The notes beneath the pieces were generated by a model. It was not told where the DNA came from. It saw nothing but the letters and a program-made list of their open reading frames with translations, and did not search any database. A stretch of 64,000 nucleotides of DNA from Kribbella sp. NBC_01245 (GTDB taxonomy: Bacteria > Actinomycetota > Actinomycetes > Propionibacteriales > Kribbellaceae), in the NCBI RefSeq assembly GCF_036226525.1, contig NZ_CP108487.1:1612001-1676000 (forward strand), written 5' to 3'. Below are positions 34,029-42,739 of this stretch, piece by piece (the first letter of the stretch is position 1; the number at the start of each line of letters is the position of its first letter). Position numbers and translations under genes: made by a program.

Positions 34029-34382
34029 ATGAAGTACATGCTGCTCATCTACGGCAACGAGCAGACCTGGAAGTCCATGGACGAGATCGGCATGGACCAC
34101 GTCATGGACGTACACCAGAGTCTGTTCGAGGAACTGACCAAGACCGGCGAGTACCTCGGTTCGGCCGGCCTGACGATCGCGGACGCGAAGGTGGTCCGCG
34201 TCCAGAACGACGTACCTGCTGTCACCGACGGGCCGTTCAGCGAGGCCAAGGAAGTGCTGGCCGGCTACTACCTGGTCGACTGCGAGTCGAGCGAGCGAGC
34301 CGCCGAACTGGCCGGACGGCTGGTCGAAGCGCAGTACTCCCCCATCGAGGTCCGTGCCGTCATGGACGACCCCAAGGACTGA
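34029..34382 (+). CDS. YciI-like (YCII/PhnB-type) protein
   Basis: 117 residues. MKYMLLIYGNEQTWKSMDEI, DGPFSEAKEVLAGYYLVDCES and a ferredoxin-like fold: the DGP motif with Asp is typical of the YCII domain often encoded beside ECF sigma factors. Here it lies directly behind the NB-ARC regulator. Function unknown. A strong terminator follows. Confidence 0.88.
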   Translation: MKYMLLIYGNEQTWKSMDEIGMDHVMDVHQSLFEELTKTGEYLGSAGLTIADAKVVRVQNDVPAVTDGPFSEAKEVLAGYYLVDCESSERAAELAGRLVEAQYSPIEVRAVMDDPKD

Positions 34383-34390
34383 CACAGATC

Positions 34391-34429
34391 GCGCCCCCTG
34401 CTCCGGCCTCACACCGGAGCAGGGGGCGC
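34391..34429 (+). terminator. Strong terminator after YciI gene
   Basis: 16-bp perfect GC-rich stem (34391-34406 with 34414-34429), seven-base loop, eight bases after the stop. Confidence 0.85.
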
Positions 34430-34442
34430 CTGACCTGCTTTG

Positions 34443-34745
34443 CTACCAGGTCTTTTGACCAGTTGCGGTGGTCACCAGTGACGCATTGCCGGGGCCATGG
34501 TCACCGAAGCCACTCGCTCCTCGGACTCGCAGAGTTGAGCCGATCGCCGGCACCGTTGCACCGGCCGGCAGCCGGACGCCAACAGACATCCGGTTGGTCA
34601 GAAGGACCCGGACCATCGGGTTGGCGCCACCTGTCGCCTCCACACCGGTCACGAATCCCTGCTGGACCCTCGCTCGCCCCAACCCCTTGGCCGCACCAGC
34701 CTGCTCCCGCCGGCTGCTGTCGACCAGTACCTCGAGCTTTGACAC
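34443..34745 (-). CDS. Hypothetical small protein, possibly OB-fold
   Basis: 100 residues from GTG 34745, which follows GAGGAGGGG. Reads VSKLEVLVDSSRREQAG, then VQQGFVTGVEATGGANPMVRVLL and a TVPAIGSTLRVRG segment, ending in GQKTW. The alternation of short beta strands with glycine turns looks like the small OB-fold proteins of phage tails, but I cannot place it in a family. Third positions are less GC-rich than in the neighbours, and no phage genes flank it. It may be an isolated acquired gene. Confidence 0.5.
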   Translation of the reverse strand: MSKLEVLVDSSRREQAGAAKGLGRARVQQGFVTGVEATGGANPMVRVLLTNRMSVGVRLPAGATVPAIGSTLRVRGASGFGDHGPGNASLVTTATGQKTW

Positions 34746-34869
34746 TACCCCTCCTCGCCTTGACCCCATTCGAAGGCTGAAGCGTGTCGTAACTGCCAGG
34801 ACGCGGCAAGCCGACACTGGGAGTTTGCAGGCTCCTGCCAATTTGGGCGCAGAGGTTTAAACGGCCCGA

Positions 34870-35763
34870 TCACTGGCCACCGAACCCGGTTGTAGCAATA
34901 CCCTTGATGATCTGCCGCTGGAAGAACAGGAACACGAGCACCAACGGCAGCGCCGCCAGGATCGATGTCGCCATGTTCTGCGCGTATTGCAAGCCGTAGG
35001 CACTTTTCACAGTGGCCAGTCCGACCGGCAGGGTCATCAGGTCCGCATCAGTGGTAACGATGAAGGGCCACAGGAAGTTATTCCAGGCGCCGATGAAAAC
35101 AAAGATCGCTACCGCCGCCAGGATCGGCCGCGACAACGGCAGCACGATCGACGCGAACACCCGCACCCGGCTGGCCCCGTCAACGCGGGCGGCCTCCTCC
35201 AGTTCGATCGGGATCTGGTCGAAGAACCGCTTCAGGATCAGCACCATCGCCGGCGCGAACGCCTGCGGCAGGATGATTCCCCAGTAGGTGTCGACCAGGC
35301 CGAAGGCGAGCATCTCGTAGAACAGCGGCACGATCAGCACCTGCGGCGGAATGATGATCGCCCCGATGATCGCGGCGTACAGCCAGCGCCGTCCGGCGAA
35401 GTTGATCCGCGAGAAGGCGTAGCCCGCCAGCGCGGCCGTCGCGACCGTCACCAGGGTGATCGCGACGGACGTGAGCAGGCTGTTCAGCGCCCAGGCCGGG
35501 ATGTTGCCGGCCGCGAGCACCTTGCGATACGCGTCCAGGCTGAACCCGTCCGGCGGCGACAGTTGCAACTCGGACGCGCCCGCGTCGGTCTCACTCTTCA
35601 GCGACGTGAGGATCGCCCAGGCGAACGGGACCAACCAGAGCGCCGCCATCACGGCCAGTACGGCGAACGCGACGATCCGGCCGAGCGCCCAGGGGTTCTC
35701 CCCCGGTTTGTGCGTGCGACGCGTCAACGTTCGGGGCGCGCGGGTCAACGTGTGCGTGGCCAT
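34870..35763 (-). CDS. Carbohydrate ABC transporter permease (MalG/AraQ type)
   Basis: 297 residues, six membrane segments. The EAA loop is EEAARVDGASRVRVFASIVLPLSRP, where the ATPase docks. Third gene of a binding protein-MalF-MalG operon; start and upstream stop are adjacent (35763/35764). No ATPase gene is present, so a shared MsiK-type ATPase is expected, as in other actinobacterial CUT1 systems. Confidence 0.93.
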   Translation of the reverse strand: MATHTLTRAPRTLTRRTHKPGENPWALGRIVAFAVLAVMAALWLVPFAWAILTSLKSETDAGASELQLSPPDGFSLDAYRKVLAAGNIPAWALNSLLTSVAITLVTVATAALAGYAFSRINFAGRRWLYAAIIGAIIIPPQVLIVPLFYEMLAFGLVDTYWGIILPQAFAPAMVLILKRFFDQIPIELEEAARVDGASRVRVFASIVLPLSRPILAAVAIFVFIGAWNNFLWPFIVTTDADLMTLPVGLATVKSAYGLQYAQNMATSILAALPLVLVFLFFQRQIIKGIATTGFGGQ

Positions 35764-36696
35764 CTACCGATCACCCTTCCGGAAGGTCAGACGGAATTGC
35801 AGGAGCGAGACGACGACGATGATCGCGAAGAACAGATACGAGATGGCCGAGGAATAGCCGAAGCGGTAGCCGGTGAAGCCCGTCTCGTAGATGTACTGCA
35901 CGATCGGCCGCGTCGTACCGGCCGGGCCGCCGTTGGTGAGCAGGTAGATCTGGTCGAACACCTTGAGCGAGGCGAGCAGTTGCAGCATCACGATCAACGC
36001 GGTCGTCGGCGCGAGCTGCGGGATCACGATCGAGAACAGCTGCCGCCATTTGCCGGCACCATCCAGCGCGGCCGCCTCGAACTGCTGGTCCGGGATGTTC
36101 TGCAGCGCCGCCAAGTACAAGAGAAAGTTGAACCCGATCGTCCACCAGACAGTGGTGAGTACGACGCTCAGCATCGCCACCTTCGGATCCTGCAACCAGG
36201 CGACCGGCTCGAACCCGAACTGGGTCAACACGCCGTTGATCATGCCCAGCTTCGGGTTGTACATCCACGCCCAGAACAGCACCACCACGGTCGAGGCCAG
36301 CAGGTATGGCATGAAGAACGACAGCCGCCAGAGCCATTGGCCCGGCAGACCCAGGTTGACGAGCAGCGCGAGCGCCAGCGGCACGATCACGAGCGGGATG
36401 GTGCTGAGCACGGTGAACCAGGCAGTGTTGCCGAGCGACTTCCACATGTCCGGGTCTTTGAGAGCCTCGGCATAGTTCGCGAGGCCGATCAGCTCGCCGT
36501 TCGCGCCGGTTAGCGAGCGACCGGTGAAGCTGAGGTAGAGCCCGTAGATCGCGGGGCCGACCAGGAAGAGCACGAACAGAACGGTGAAGGGTGCGGCGAA
36601 GGACCAACCGGTGAGAGTCTCCCGGCTCTTGGCACTGACTTCCCGGGGCTGTCGGACTTTGCTGCGTTTGCGGTCGATGACGACAGAGGATGACAT
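35764..36696 (-). CDS. Carbohydrate ABC transporter permease (MalF/UgpA type)
   Basis: 310 residues, six membrane segments with a cytoplasmic basic N-terminus (RKRSKVRQPREVS). EAA loop: FEAAALDGAGKWRQLFSIVIPQLAPT. Partner of the MalG-type permease. Gene lies 14 bases after the binding protein gene. Confidence 0.93.
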   Translation of the reverse strand: MSSSVVIDRKRSKVRQPREVSAKSRETLTGWSFAAPFTVLFVLFLVGPAIYGLYLSFTGRSLTGANGELIGLANYAEALKDPDMWKSLGNTAWFTVLSTIPLVIVPLALALLVNLGLPGQWLWRLSFFMPYLLASTVVVLFWAWMYNPKLGMINGVLTQFGFEPVAWLQDPKVAMLSVVLTTVWWTIGFNFLLYLAALQNIPDQQFEAAALDGAGKWRQLFSIVIPQLAPTTALIVMLQLLASLKVFDQIYLLTNGGPAGTTRPIVQYIYETGFTGYRFGYSSAISYLFFAIIVVVSLLQFRLTFRKGDR

Positions 36697-36710
36697 CTGA
36701 GTCCTTCCGA

Positions 36711-37997
36711 TCAGACCGGTTGCGGGCGGTCGAGCAGCACGTTGAGCCTCTTCACGAACCCCTCGAAACCGCGCGCCGGGTCTTGGGCTCCGACCAGCAC
36801 GTTCTGCACGTTCTCCGCGAAGTACTTGTGGAAGTCGCTACCCGCGCCGCTGAACCAGACGTCCGGGTCGTAGTTGACGTAGTCCGTCACCTCGGCATAG
36901 CTCGCCTGCGGCTTCAGCGCCTTGTACTCCGCCGACTCCACCACCGGCGCGTACGCCGGGATGTGGCCGGCGCCGGCCCACGTCACCGAGGTCTTGAGCA
37001 GTTCGGCCACGAACCGATAGACGTGGCGCCGTCGTTCCGGATCGTGTTTCGCCTGCCGCGGAAGGACGAACGTGTGCGAATCGGCGTACGCCGCGGGCTT
37101 GCCGAACAGTGGTGGGATCGGCCGCGCGTCGAACGGGATCTTCTCCGCGAGGATCGTCGGCAACTCCCAGACGCCGCCGAAGAGGATGCCGCTCTCGCCG
37201 TGGAGGAACTCGCTGGTCGCCGTACCGCCGTCGCCGCTGCGGCTCGCGATCTTGTCGTCGAGCAACGACCTCAGGTAGGTGAGCGCGTTGACCGCCGCCT
37301 GCTCGTCGACCTGGGCCTGCTGCCCCGGGACCAACCGCATCTCGGCGCCGGACTGCCGGTAGAACGTGTAGAAGAGCCGCCACATCTGCGAGCCGTCGCC
37401 GAGGAAGCCGTACGACATGGCGTGTTTGCCGGTCACCCGCTGGATCTTGTGGCAGGCCTCCACGAACGCGCCGGCCTCGGTGATCCCGGGTAGGTCGGTG
37501 GCGCCTGCTTTCGCCAAGATTTCTGGGTTATAGAACATCACAAAGGGGTGCGTATCGAGGGCTACCGCGTACAGCTGGTCCTCGGAGAACCCCTTCTGCC
37601 AGACCAGTGGCGGGAAGTCCTTCTCAGTGAGGCCGACCTCTTTGAGCAGGTTCAGGTCCCACGGTTCGAGCAGGCCGCCAGGGGCGTAGCCGGCGATTCG
37701 CGACGCGTGCATGACCGCTAGATCCGGTGCGCGTCCACCGGCCGAGGCCATCGCGAGTTTCGTGTAGTACGGCGGACCCCAGGCGAGCACGGTCTGGGTG
37801 GCGTGGAAGCCGAGGTTCCGGCCGTTCGCCTGGTCGACCAGGCCTGCCATCACGACGCCGTCGCCGCCGGACATCGGGTGCCAATAGCTCAGTTCGTCTT
37901 CGCTCGCCTGGCTGCCGCAGCCGGACAGCAGGCCGCCACCGACCACCGCGGCAGCGGCGCCGAGCAACCCCCGCCGGGTCATTGGACGATCTCTCAC
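36711..37997 (-). CDS. Sugar-binding lipoprotein of CUT1 ABC transporter
   Basis: 428 residues from GTG 37997 (AAGGAG nine bases upstream); ATG 37982 is an alternative. Tat-type twin arginine at residues 8-9, hydrophobic stretch and lipobox LSGC with Cys27. Extracellular binding family 1 features: MHASRIAGYAPGGLLEPWD, VALDTHPFVMFYNPEILAKAG and ILFGGVWELPTIL. First gene of the importer operon. A LacI-type palindrome 25 bases before the start and the adjacent LacI gene indicate repression without sugar. Substrate unknown. Confidence 0.92.
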   Translation of the reverse strand: MRDRPMTRRGLLGAAAAVVGGGLLSGCGSQASEDELSYWHPMSGGDGVVMAGLVDQANGRNLGFHATQTVLAWGPPYYTKLAMASAGGRAPDLAVMHASRIAGYAPGGLLEPWDLNLLKEVGLTEKDFPPLVWQKGFSEDQLYAVALDTHPFVMFYNPEILAKAGATDLPGITEAGAFVEACHKIQRVTGKHAMSYGFLGDGSQMWRLFYTFYRQSGAEMRLVPGQQAQVDEQAAVNALTYLRSLLDDKIASRSGDGGTATSEFLHGESGILFGGVWELPTILAEKIPFDARPIPPLFGKPAAYADSHTFVLPRQAKHDPERRRHVYRFVAELLKTSVTWAGAGHIPAYAPVVESAEYKALKPQASYAEVTDYVNYDPDVWFSGAGSDFHKYFAENVQNVLVGAQDPARGFEGFVKRLNVLLDRPQPV

Positions 37998-38012
37998 CGA
38001 TCCACTCCTTCG

Positions 38013-38050
38013 TCGAGTGCCCGATGATTACATCGTTGGAACGCACTCGA
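38013..38050 (-). promoter_or_regulatory. LacI-type operator in front of sugar importer
   Basis: Inner palindrome CGATG-ATTA-CATCG (38022-38035) nested within TCGAGTGC (38013-38020) and GCACTCGA (38043-38050). Lies 16-53 bases upstream of the binding protein start. Probably bound by the LacI protein encoded at 38184-39209. Confidence 0.55.
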
Positions 38051-38097
38051 CAAGAGCGAAACAGTTCATTTTTGTTGATTCGCGTGCGGCACCTTGC

Positions 38098-38182
38098 CAT
38101 TCATTCGTCGGAATCCGCCCTCTCCCGCCGCCGACCTGTGCAGGTCTGCTGTGATGAGAGGGCGGATTCCGACGAATGAATG
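38098..38182. repeat. 27-bp perfect inverted repeat with inner palindrome
   Basis: 38098-38124 pairs without mismatch with 38156-38182. The 31-base loop contains GACCTGTGCAGGTC, itself able to pair. It starts right after the lacI-type gene stop (38184-38186 on the minus strand) and ends 48 bases before the importer operator. No T-run on either side. It may end the regulator transcript; such stem length is unusual for that. Confidence 0.85.
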
Positions 38183-38183
38183 T

Positions 38184-39209
38184 CTAGGTACCGGTGGAGG
38201 CACGCGCGATGATGCGGTGCGGGATGACGATGCGGCGAGGTGCGGCGGTGCGGTCGCGCATCGTCTCCTCGAGCAACTCCAGGCCGGCCGTGACGAAATC
38301 ACGCTTGCTGAAGTCGACCGTCGTCAACGGCGGCACGGCGAACTCGCTGTCCGTCACGTTGTCGAACCCGGCCACCCCGACATCACCCGGCACCGCGATC
38401 CCCAGATGCCACAGCGCCGACAACACCCCGCTCGCGATCGTGTCGGTGAAACAGAAGAACGCGTCCGGCAGGTCGTGATCACGCAGGTACGACGTGACCG
38501 CCTCGGCCGCGTTCTCGGGGTTCCATCGGTCGAACGGTACGAACAGGTCGTCCTCGATCGGCAGGCCCGCCTCGGTCAAGGCCTGCCGATAGCCGATGGT
38601 GCGCAGCCGGGCGGCCGCCGTACCGCTTGATTTGACCTGGTCGGGTCCCGGTTCGGGTGTGCCGACGGCGGCGATCCGGCGATAGCCCGCGGCGAGGAGA
38701 TGGCGGACCATGTCGGCGGCCGCGGCGACGTTGTCGATGCAGACCTGGCTCACCACGTCCTGGTCGACGTCTCCGATGAGGACGACCGGCGGCAGTCCGT
38801 CCGGGCCCGCGGTGACGACGCTGTCGCCAAGGTTGATCGGGTTGAGGATGAGGCCGTCGACCAGATGCGCCCGGGCCTTCGAAAGCAACTCCCACTCGCG
38901 CTGCGGCTCGGCGGCGGTCTGCTCGATCTGCACACCCCAACCGCGTTCGTGGGCGAGTTCGACGAACAGGTGGGTGATCTCGGCGGAGTACGGCCGCAGC
39001 AGATCCGGCAAGGCGAGGCCGATCATGCCGGAACGCCCATTGCGCAGGCCTCGGGCGCTCAGGTTCGGCACGTAGTTCAGGGCCGCGAGTGCCTCTTCCA
39101 CTCGTGCCTTGGTCTCCGGCCGGACGAATATGACGCCGTTGATGACGTTGGAGACCGTCTTGGGCGAAACTCCCGCCCGCTCGGCCACATCTTTGACGGT
39201 CGCACGCAT
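38184..39209 (-). CDS. LacI-family transcriptional repressor
   Basis: 341 residues from ATG 39209. HTH: MRATVKDVAERAGVSPKTVSNVINGVIFVRPETKARVEEALAALNYVPN. Effector domain of periplasmic-binding type (GMIGLALPDLLRPYSAEITHLFVELAHERGWGVQI, DAFFCFTDTIASGVLSAL). Encoded upstream of the sugar importer on the same strand and separated by the 27-bp inverted repeat; the nested palindrome beyond it is the likely target. Confidence 0.93.
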   Translation of the reverse strand: MRATVKDVAERAGVSPKTVSNVINGVIFVRPETKARVEEALAALNYVPNLSARGLRNGRSGMIGLALPDLLRPYSAEITHLFVELAHERGWGVQIEQTAAEPQREWELLSKARAHLVDGLILNPINLGDSVVTAGPDGLPPVVLIGDVDQDVVSQVCIDNVAAAADMVRHLLAAGYRRIAAVGTPEPGPDQVKSSGTAAARLRTIGYRQALTEAGLPIEDDLFVPFDRWNPENAAEAVTSYLRDHDLPDAFFCFTDTIASGVLSALWHLGIAVPGDVGVAGFDNVTDSEFAVPPLTTVDFSKRDFVTAGLELLEETMRDRTAAPRRIVIPHRIIARASTGT

Positions 39210-39245
39210 GCACACATCATCACCCACGCCCGCCTCACGTTCGCG

Positions 39246-40022
39246 TTATCGCGTCGTCCAGGCGCCGCCGTTCACGTTCAGCACCTGACCGGTGATGTGC
39301 CGTGCGCCGGCTGACGCGAGGAAGTGGACCGCGGCCGCGATGTCTGCCGGATGGCCAGTCCGCCCGTTCCGGGTTTGCTCGACCAGCCGCCGCCGCCGTT
39401 CGTCGGTCATCCGCCCTTGGAAGAACTCCGTGTCGTCGATGAATCCGGGCGACACCACATTCGACGTGATCCCCCGGGGCCCGAGCTCCGCCGACAGGTC
39501 CAGGTTCCAGGTCGAAAGGGCCACCTTCACCGCGCCGTACGACCCGCCGCCGGAACCCCGGTCCGCCGCGATCGACCCGAGCAGTACGACGCTGCCGCCG
39601 TCGGCCAACCGATCCGCCAACGCGGCAGTGGTGAGCACGGCGCTCAGCACATTCGCCGCGAAGTTCGCCTGCCAGGCGGCAGCCAGTCGCGCCAAGCCAG
39701 TCTCGGTCTCGCCCTCATCCGGGCCGGTCTGGCTCGATCCGGCCTTGCTCGAGGCGGCGAGGTCGGCGTTGCCGCCGGCGTTATTGACGAGTACGTCGAT
39801 CCGCTCGGGAAGGCCCGCGACCATGGACTCGACCTTGGCTGGATCGGACGCGTCGCACACCACCGGGCGCGCGCCGATCTCCGCCGCGACCCGCTCGAGC
39901 AGCTCCGCCCGGCGGCCGGTGATCACCACCTCGTCACCGTCTTGGCGGAACCGCTCCGCGATCGCTCGCCCGATACCGGCCGATCCCCCGGTCACTACGA
40001 CTGTCCGCATAACCTCACTCAT
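39246..40022 (-). CDS. Short-chain dehydrogenase/reductase
   Basis: 258 residues. Cofactor motif TGGSAGIGRAIAERF, NNAGGNADLA, catalytic Ser in LLGSIAADRGSGGGSYGAVKVAL with the Tyr-x3-Lys pair (Y-GAV-K), and VSPGFIDDTEF. NADP preference is suggested by ITGRRAELLE. Divergent from a MarR gene; paired TCTAAACGTT sites lie between them, so MarR repression is likely. Confidence 0.92.
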   Translation of the reverse strand: MSEVMRTVVVTGGSAGIGRAIAERFRQDGDEVVITGRRAELLERVAAEIGARPVVCDASDPAKVESMVAGLPERIDVLVNNAGGNADLAASSKAGSSQTGPDEGETETGLARLAAAWQANFAANVLSAVLTTAALADRLADGGSVVLLGSIAADRGSGGGSYGAVKVALSTWNLDLSAELGPRGITSNVVSPGFIDDTEFFQGRMTDERRRRLVEQTRNGRTGHPADIAAAVHFLASAGARHITGQVLNVNGGAWTTR

Positions 40023-40030
40023 CTCGTCGC

Positions 40031-40065
40031 ACGTTTAGCTCTAAACGTTCAGGTCTAAACGTTAG
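40031..40065. promoter_or_regulatory. MarR operator between SDR and MarR genes
   Basis: ACGTTTAGCTCTAAACGT (40031-40048) is an 18-bp palindrome; the half CTAAACGTTAG (40055-40065) repeats it. Both lie inside the 52-base intergenic region, so one regulator can control both directions. Confidence 0.6.
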
Positions 40066-40074
40066 CATGGGCAG

Positions 40075-40635
40075 ATGCGAGGCAAGCCCGATGGCGGCGG
40101 TGATCGGTATCCACTCGATGGGCCGGGCGACTACCCGGTCGAGGAGATCGCGGCGGCCTGGTTGCGGGAGCGGCCGGGTACGCCGGTGGACTCGATCGGG
40201 ATCGTCACTCCCCTCTGGCGATTGGCCAAGCTCTTCGCCGACGACCGGCGCCGGCTGCTCGCCGACCTCGGGGTGGACCCGGCGACGCTGGATCTGCTCA
40301 GCGTGCTCAGACGCAGCGGTCCGCCGTACGAGCTGAACACGCGCGAGTTGACCCGTCGCTCCCTGGTCACCGCAGGCGCGATCTCGCAACGGATCGCGCG
40401 CGCCGAACGGTCGGGCCTGGTCGAGCGCCGTACCGAGACGGACGGCAGCCGCGCCGTCGTCGTCACGCTCACGCCAGCCGGCCACGACCTCATCGAGCGA
40501 ACCGTCGACCAGGTCCTCACCCGCGAGTCGTCCCTGCTCACCTCGCTGGACGACGGCCAACGCGCGGCACTCGCGCGTCAACTCCAAGCCCTCCTGGCCG
40601 ACGTCCGCCAAACCCTGGAGGGCCCTGACCGTTAG
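40075..40635 (+). CDS. MarR-family transcriptional regulator
   Basis: 186 residues, a little longer than usual because of a basic N-terminal stretch (MRGKPDGGGDRYPLD). Winged helix: GVDPATLDLLSVLRRSGPPYELNTRELTRRSLVTAGAISQRIARAERSGLVERRTETDGSRAVVVTLTPAGHDL. Divergent from the SDR gene and probably its repressor. Stop codon overlaps that of the convergent second MarR gene. Confidence 0.9.
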   Translation: MRGKPDGGGDRYPLDGPGDYPVEEIAAAWLRERPGTPVDSIGIVTPLWRLAKLFADDRRRLLADLGVDPATLDLLSVLRRSGPPYELNTRELTRRSLVTAGAISQRIARAERSGLVERRTETDGSRAVVVTLTPAGHDLIERTVDQVLTRESSLLTSLDDGQRAALARQLQALLADVRQTLEGPDR

Positions 40636-41144
40636 GCCGGTGGGTGGCCGGATTGGGTTGGGGGGCGAGTGCTGGTCAGGCCGTCCTTGACGGTGGTGAG
40701 CAGGTTGAGGGCTGCGGCGAGGTGGGTGTCGTCGCGGCCGGCGGCTTCGCTGATGGCGGTTGCCCACTCGTGCCGTACGAGGGCGTAGTTGCTGCGTCCG
40801 CGGTCGGTCGGGCTGACGGTGACGCCGCGGCCGTCGGTCGGGTTGGCTTGGCGCTGGATGAGGCCCTTTTGCTCGAGCCCGCGCAGCGTTGCCGAGAGGT
40901 TTGTGCGCTGGAGTCCAGTGGCGGCGGCGATTTGGCTAGGGGCGGCGGGATCGTCCTGGAGGAGATAGCGCATCACCATGCCCTCGGACTGGGTCAATCC
41001 GACTGCTTGCGGGTCGGCATAGCCGCGGTACTGGAGCTCCCGGCTGATGATCAGTGCCAGGTCGGCGAGGTCGGCCCAGCTCTCCTCGGCGGCCGACCGG
41101 CGCGTCCGTCGAGGGCTGCGCCGCGGCGATGGGGTTTTCGTCAC
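40632..41144 (-). CDS. MarR-family transcriptional regulator
   Basis: 170 residues from GTG 41144; a longer ATG start at 41246 would overlap the MFS promoter. Winged helix: VGLTQSEGMVMRYLLQDDPAAPSQIAAATGLQRTNLSATLRGLEQKGLIQRQANPTDGRGVTVSPTDRG. Very basic N-terminus (PRRSPRRTRRS). Divergent from a DHA2-type MFS gene, with three overlapping AT-rich palindromes between them. Confidence 0.88.
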   Translation of the reverse strand: MTKTPSPRRSPRRTRRSAAEESWADLADLALIISRELQYRGYADPQAVGLTQSEGMVMRYLLQDDPAAPSQIAAATGLQRTNLSATLRGLEQKGLIQRQANPTDGRGVTVSPTDRGRSNYALVRHEWATAISEAAGRDDTHLAAALNLLTTVKDGLTSTRPPTQSGHPPA

Positions 41145-41170
41145 ATCGCCACGATAGATGATTGTCGGCA

Positions 41171-41220
41171 CATAGTTATGAGCACATACTGATCTTGCCA
41201 TAATAGTTATGTCCTCATAA
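41171..41220. promoter_or_regulatory. MarR operator cluster upstream of MFS gene
   Basis: Three palindromes in AT-rich DNA: CATAGTTATG (41171-41180), CATAATAGTTATG (41199-41211) and TTATGTCCTCATAA (41207-41220). The last two share a half-site. Confidence 0.6.
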
Positions 41221-41235
41221 TCATTTGGAGCGGCA

Positions 41236-42696
41236 ATGTCCATCACTCTTTCCGCGCGGCAGGCCTCGCCACGTGCGGTTGCGCTGGCCGGTGGGCTTCA
41301 CCCGGCAGGCGTGTTCTTCCTGCTCGCCGGCGCGTTCCTGCCGATCATGGACTTCTTCATCACCAACGTCGCGCTACCGAGCATCGACGCGTCGCTGCAT
41401 GCGTCGGCGTCCGAGCTGGAGTTGGTGATCGCCGGGTACGGCGTCGCGTACGCCGCCTTGCTCGTCCTGGGCGGCCGGCTGGGCGACCGCTTCGGTCGGC
41501 ACCGCGTCTTCCTGGGTGCGCTCGCAGGGTTTGTGGTGGCCTCGGCCGTCTGCGGCTTCGCGCCGACCGTCGGCGTACTGATCGCCGCGCGCGTCGTGCA
41601 GGGTGCGACCGCGGCACTGCTCGTCCCGCAAGTGCTCGCGACCTTCCACCACACGCTCGAGCACGAACGCAAGGCGCGCGCCCTGGCCCTGTACGGCGCG
41701 ACGTCCGGCATCGCCGCCGTCGTCGGGCAGTTAGTGGGCGGCCTGCTGGTTGGTGCCGATATCGCCGGCACATCGTGGCGGCCGATCTTCCTGGTCAACG
41801 TGCCGATCGGTCTGGTGGTCCTGTTGGTGGCGGCGCGGATCGTGCCCAACACTCGCTCGGATCACCCGGTCGGCGTCGACCTGCCGGGCACCGTGCTGTT
41901 CGCCGCGACGCTCACCGCCGTACTGGTCCCGCTGACGGAAGGTCACTCGCTCGGTTGGCCGTGGTGGACCTGGGCCATGATCGCGCTCGCGGTTTTGCTT
42001 GGCGCCATCACCTTCCTGGTGGAGCGGCGTGCCGAGCAGCACGGTGAGATCCCGCTGTTGCCGCCGTCGCTGCTGCGGCTGCCGTCGATGTCCCGCGGGC
42101 TGGTGATGGTGTTCGCGTTCAGCATCGGCTTCGGCGCCTTCATGTTCGTCTTCGCTCTGACGGTCCAGGATGGTCTGCACGCCGACGCTCTCCATGGCGG
42201 GCTGGCCATCTTGCCGATGGCGGTGCTGTTCTTCCTCGGCTCCGTATACGCGCCACGGGTGATCGGCCGCTTCGGCCGGGCCGCGCTGTCGGTTGGCGCG
42301 GTCATCCAGCTGGCCGGCCTCGGCGCACTCGTGGTAGTTGTCGTCCACGGCTGGCCACACGTGAGTCTCTGGGCCATGGCGGTCCCGCTCGCCCTGGCCG
42401 GTGCCGGTCAATCGATGCTGTTCGCCGGGCTGTTCCGCAGCGTGCTGGCCGATGTCCCGACTCATCTGGGCGGCGTCGGCAGCGGCGTACTGATCACTCT
42501 GCAACAGAGCGGTCTCGCGCTCGGCGTGGCCACACTCGGCACCCTCTACCTCACGCAGGCGGAGCGCAACACGGCCCACGCCTTCGCAACCGTCGAAGCC
42601 GTGCAGATGGGGATCATCGCCTTGCTAGCCATCGGCGTCGCCACGCTCCCCCGGTTCACCACGACCGCTTCCGAGGCGCCTCTGCTCGACGCCTGA
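41236..42696 (+). CDS. MFS drug efflux transporter, DHA2 (EmrB/QacA) type
   Basis: 486 residues, 14 hydrophobic segments. Motif D1-like LPIMDFFITNVALPSIDASL in TM1, motif A LGGRLGDRFGRHRVF and motif C-like ALYGATSGIAAVVGQLVGGLL. Start has GGAG. Pumps out lipophilic drugs by proton exchange in characterised relatives. Regulated by the divergent MarR protein judging by the operator cluster. Confidence 0.92.
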   Translation: MSITLSARQASPRAVALAGGLHPAGVFFLLAGAFLPIMDFFITNVALPSIDASLHASASELELVIAGYGVAYAALLVLGGRLGDRFGRHRVFLGALAGFVVASAVCGFAPTVGVLIAARVVQGATAALLVPQVLATFHHTLEHERKARALALYGATSGIAAVVGQLVGGLLVGADIAGTSWRPIFLVNVPIGLVVLLVAARIVPNTRSDHPVGVDLPGTVLFAATLTAVLVPLTEGHSLGWPWWTWAMIALAVLLGAITFLVERRAEQHGEIPLLPPSLLRLPSMSRGLVMVFAFSIGFGAFMFVFALTVQDGLHADALHGGLAILPMAVLFFLGSVYAPRVIGRFGRAALSVGAVIQLAGLGALVVVVVHGWPHVSLWAMAVPLALAGAGQSMLFAGLFRSVLADVPTHLGGVGSGVLITLQQSGLALGVATLGTLYLTQAERNTAHAFATVEAVQMGIIALLAIGVATLPRFTTTASEAPLLDA

Positions 42697-42739
42697 CCGT
42701 TAGCTGGAGGGCGAGTCGGGGTGAACGTCTGGTTGAGGG

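Noticed and set aside
34987..36513. 508-codon plus-strand ORF across the two sugar permeases
   Set aside because: Runs across two genes with recognisable EAA loops on the other strand; rich in Asp/Arg/Gln and without any domain.
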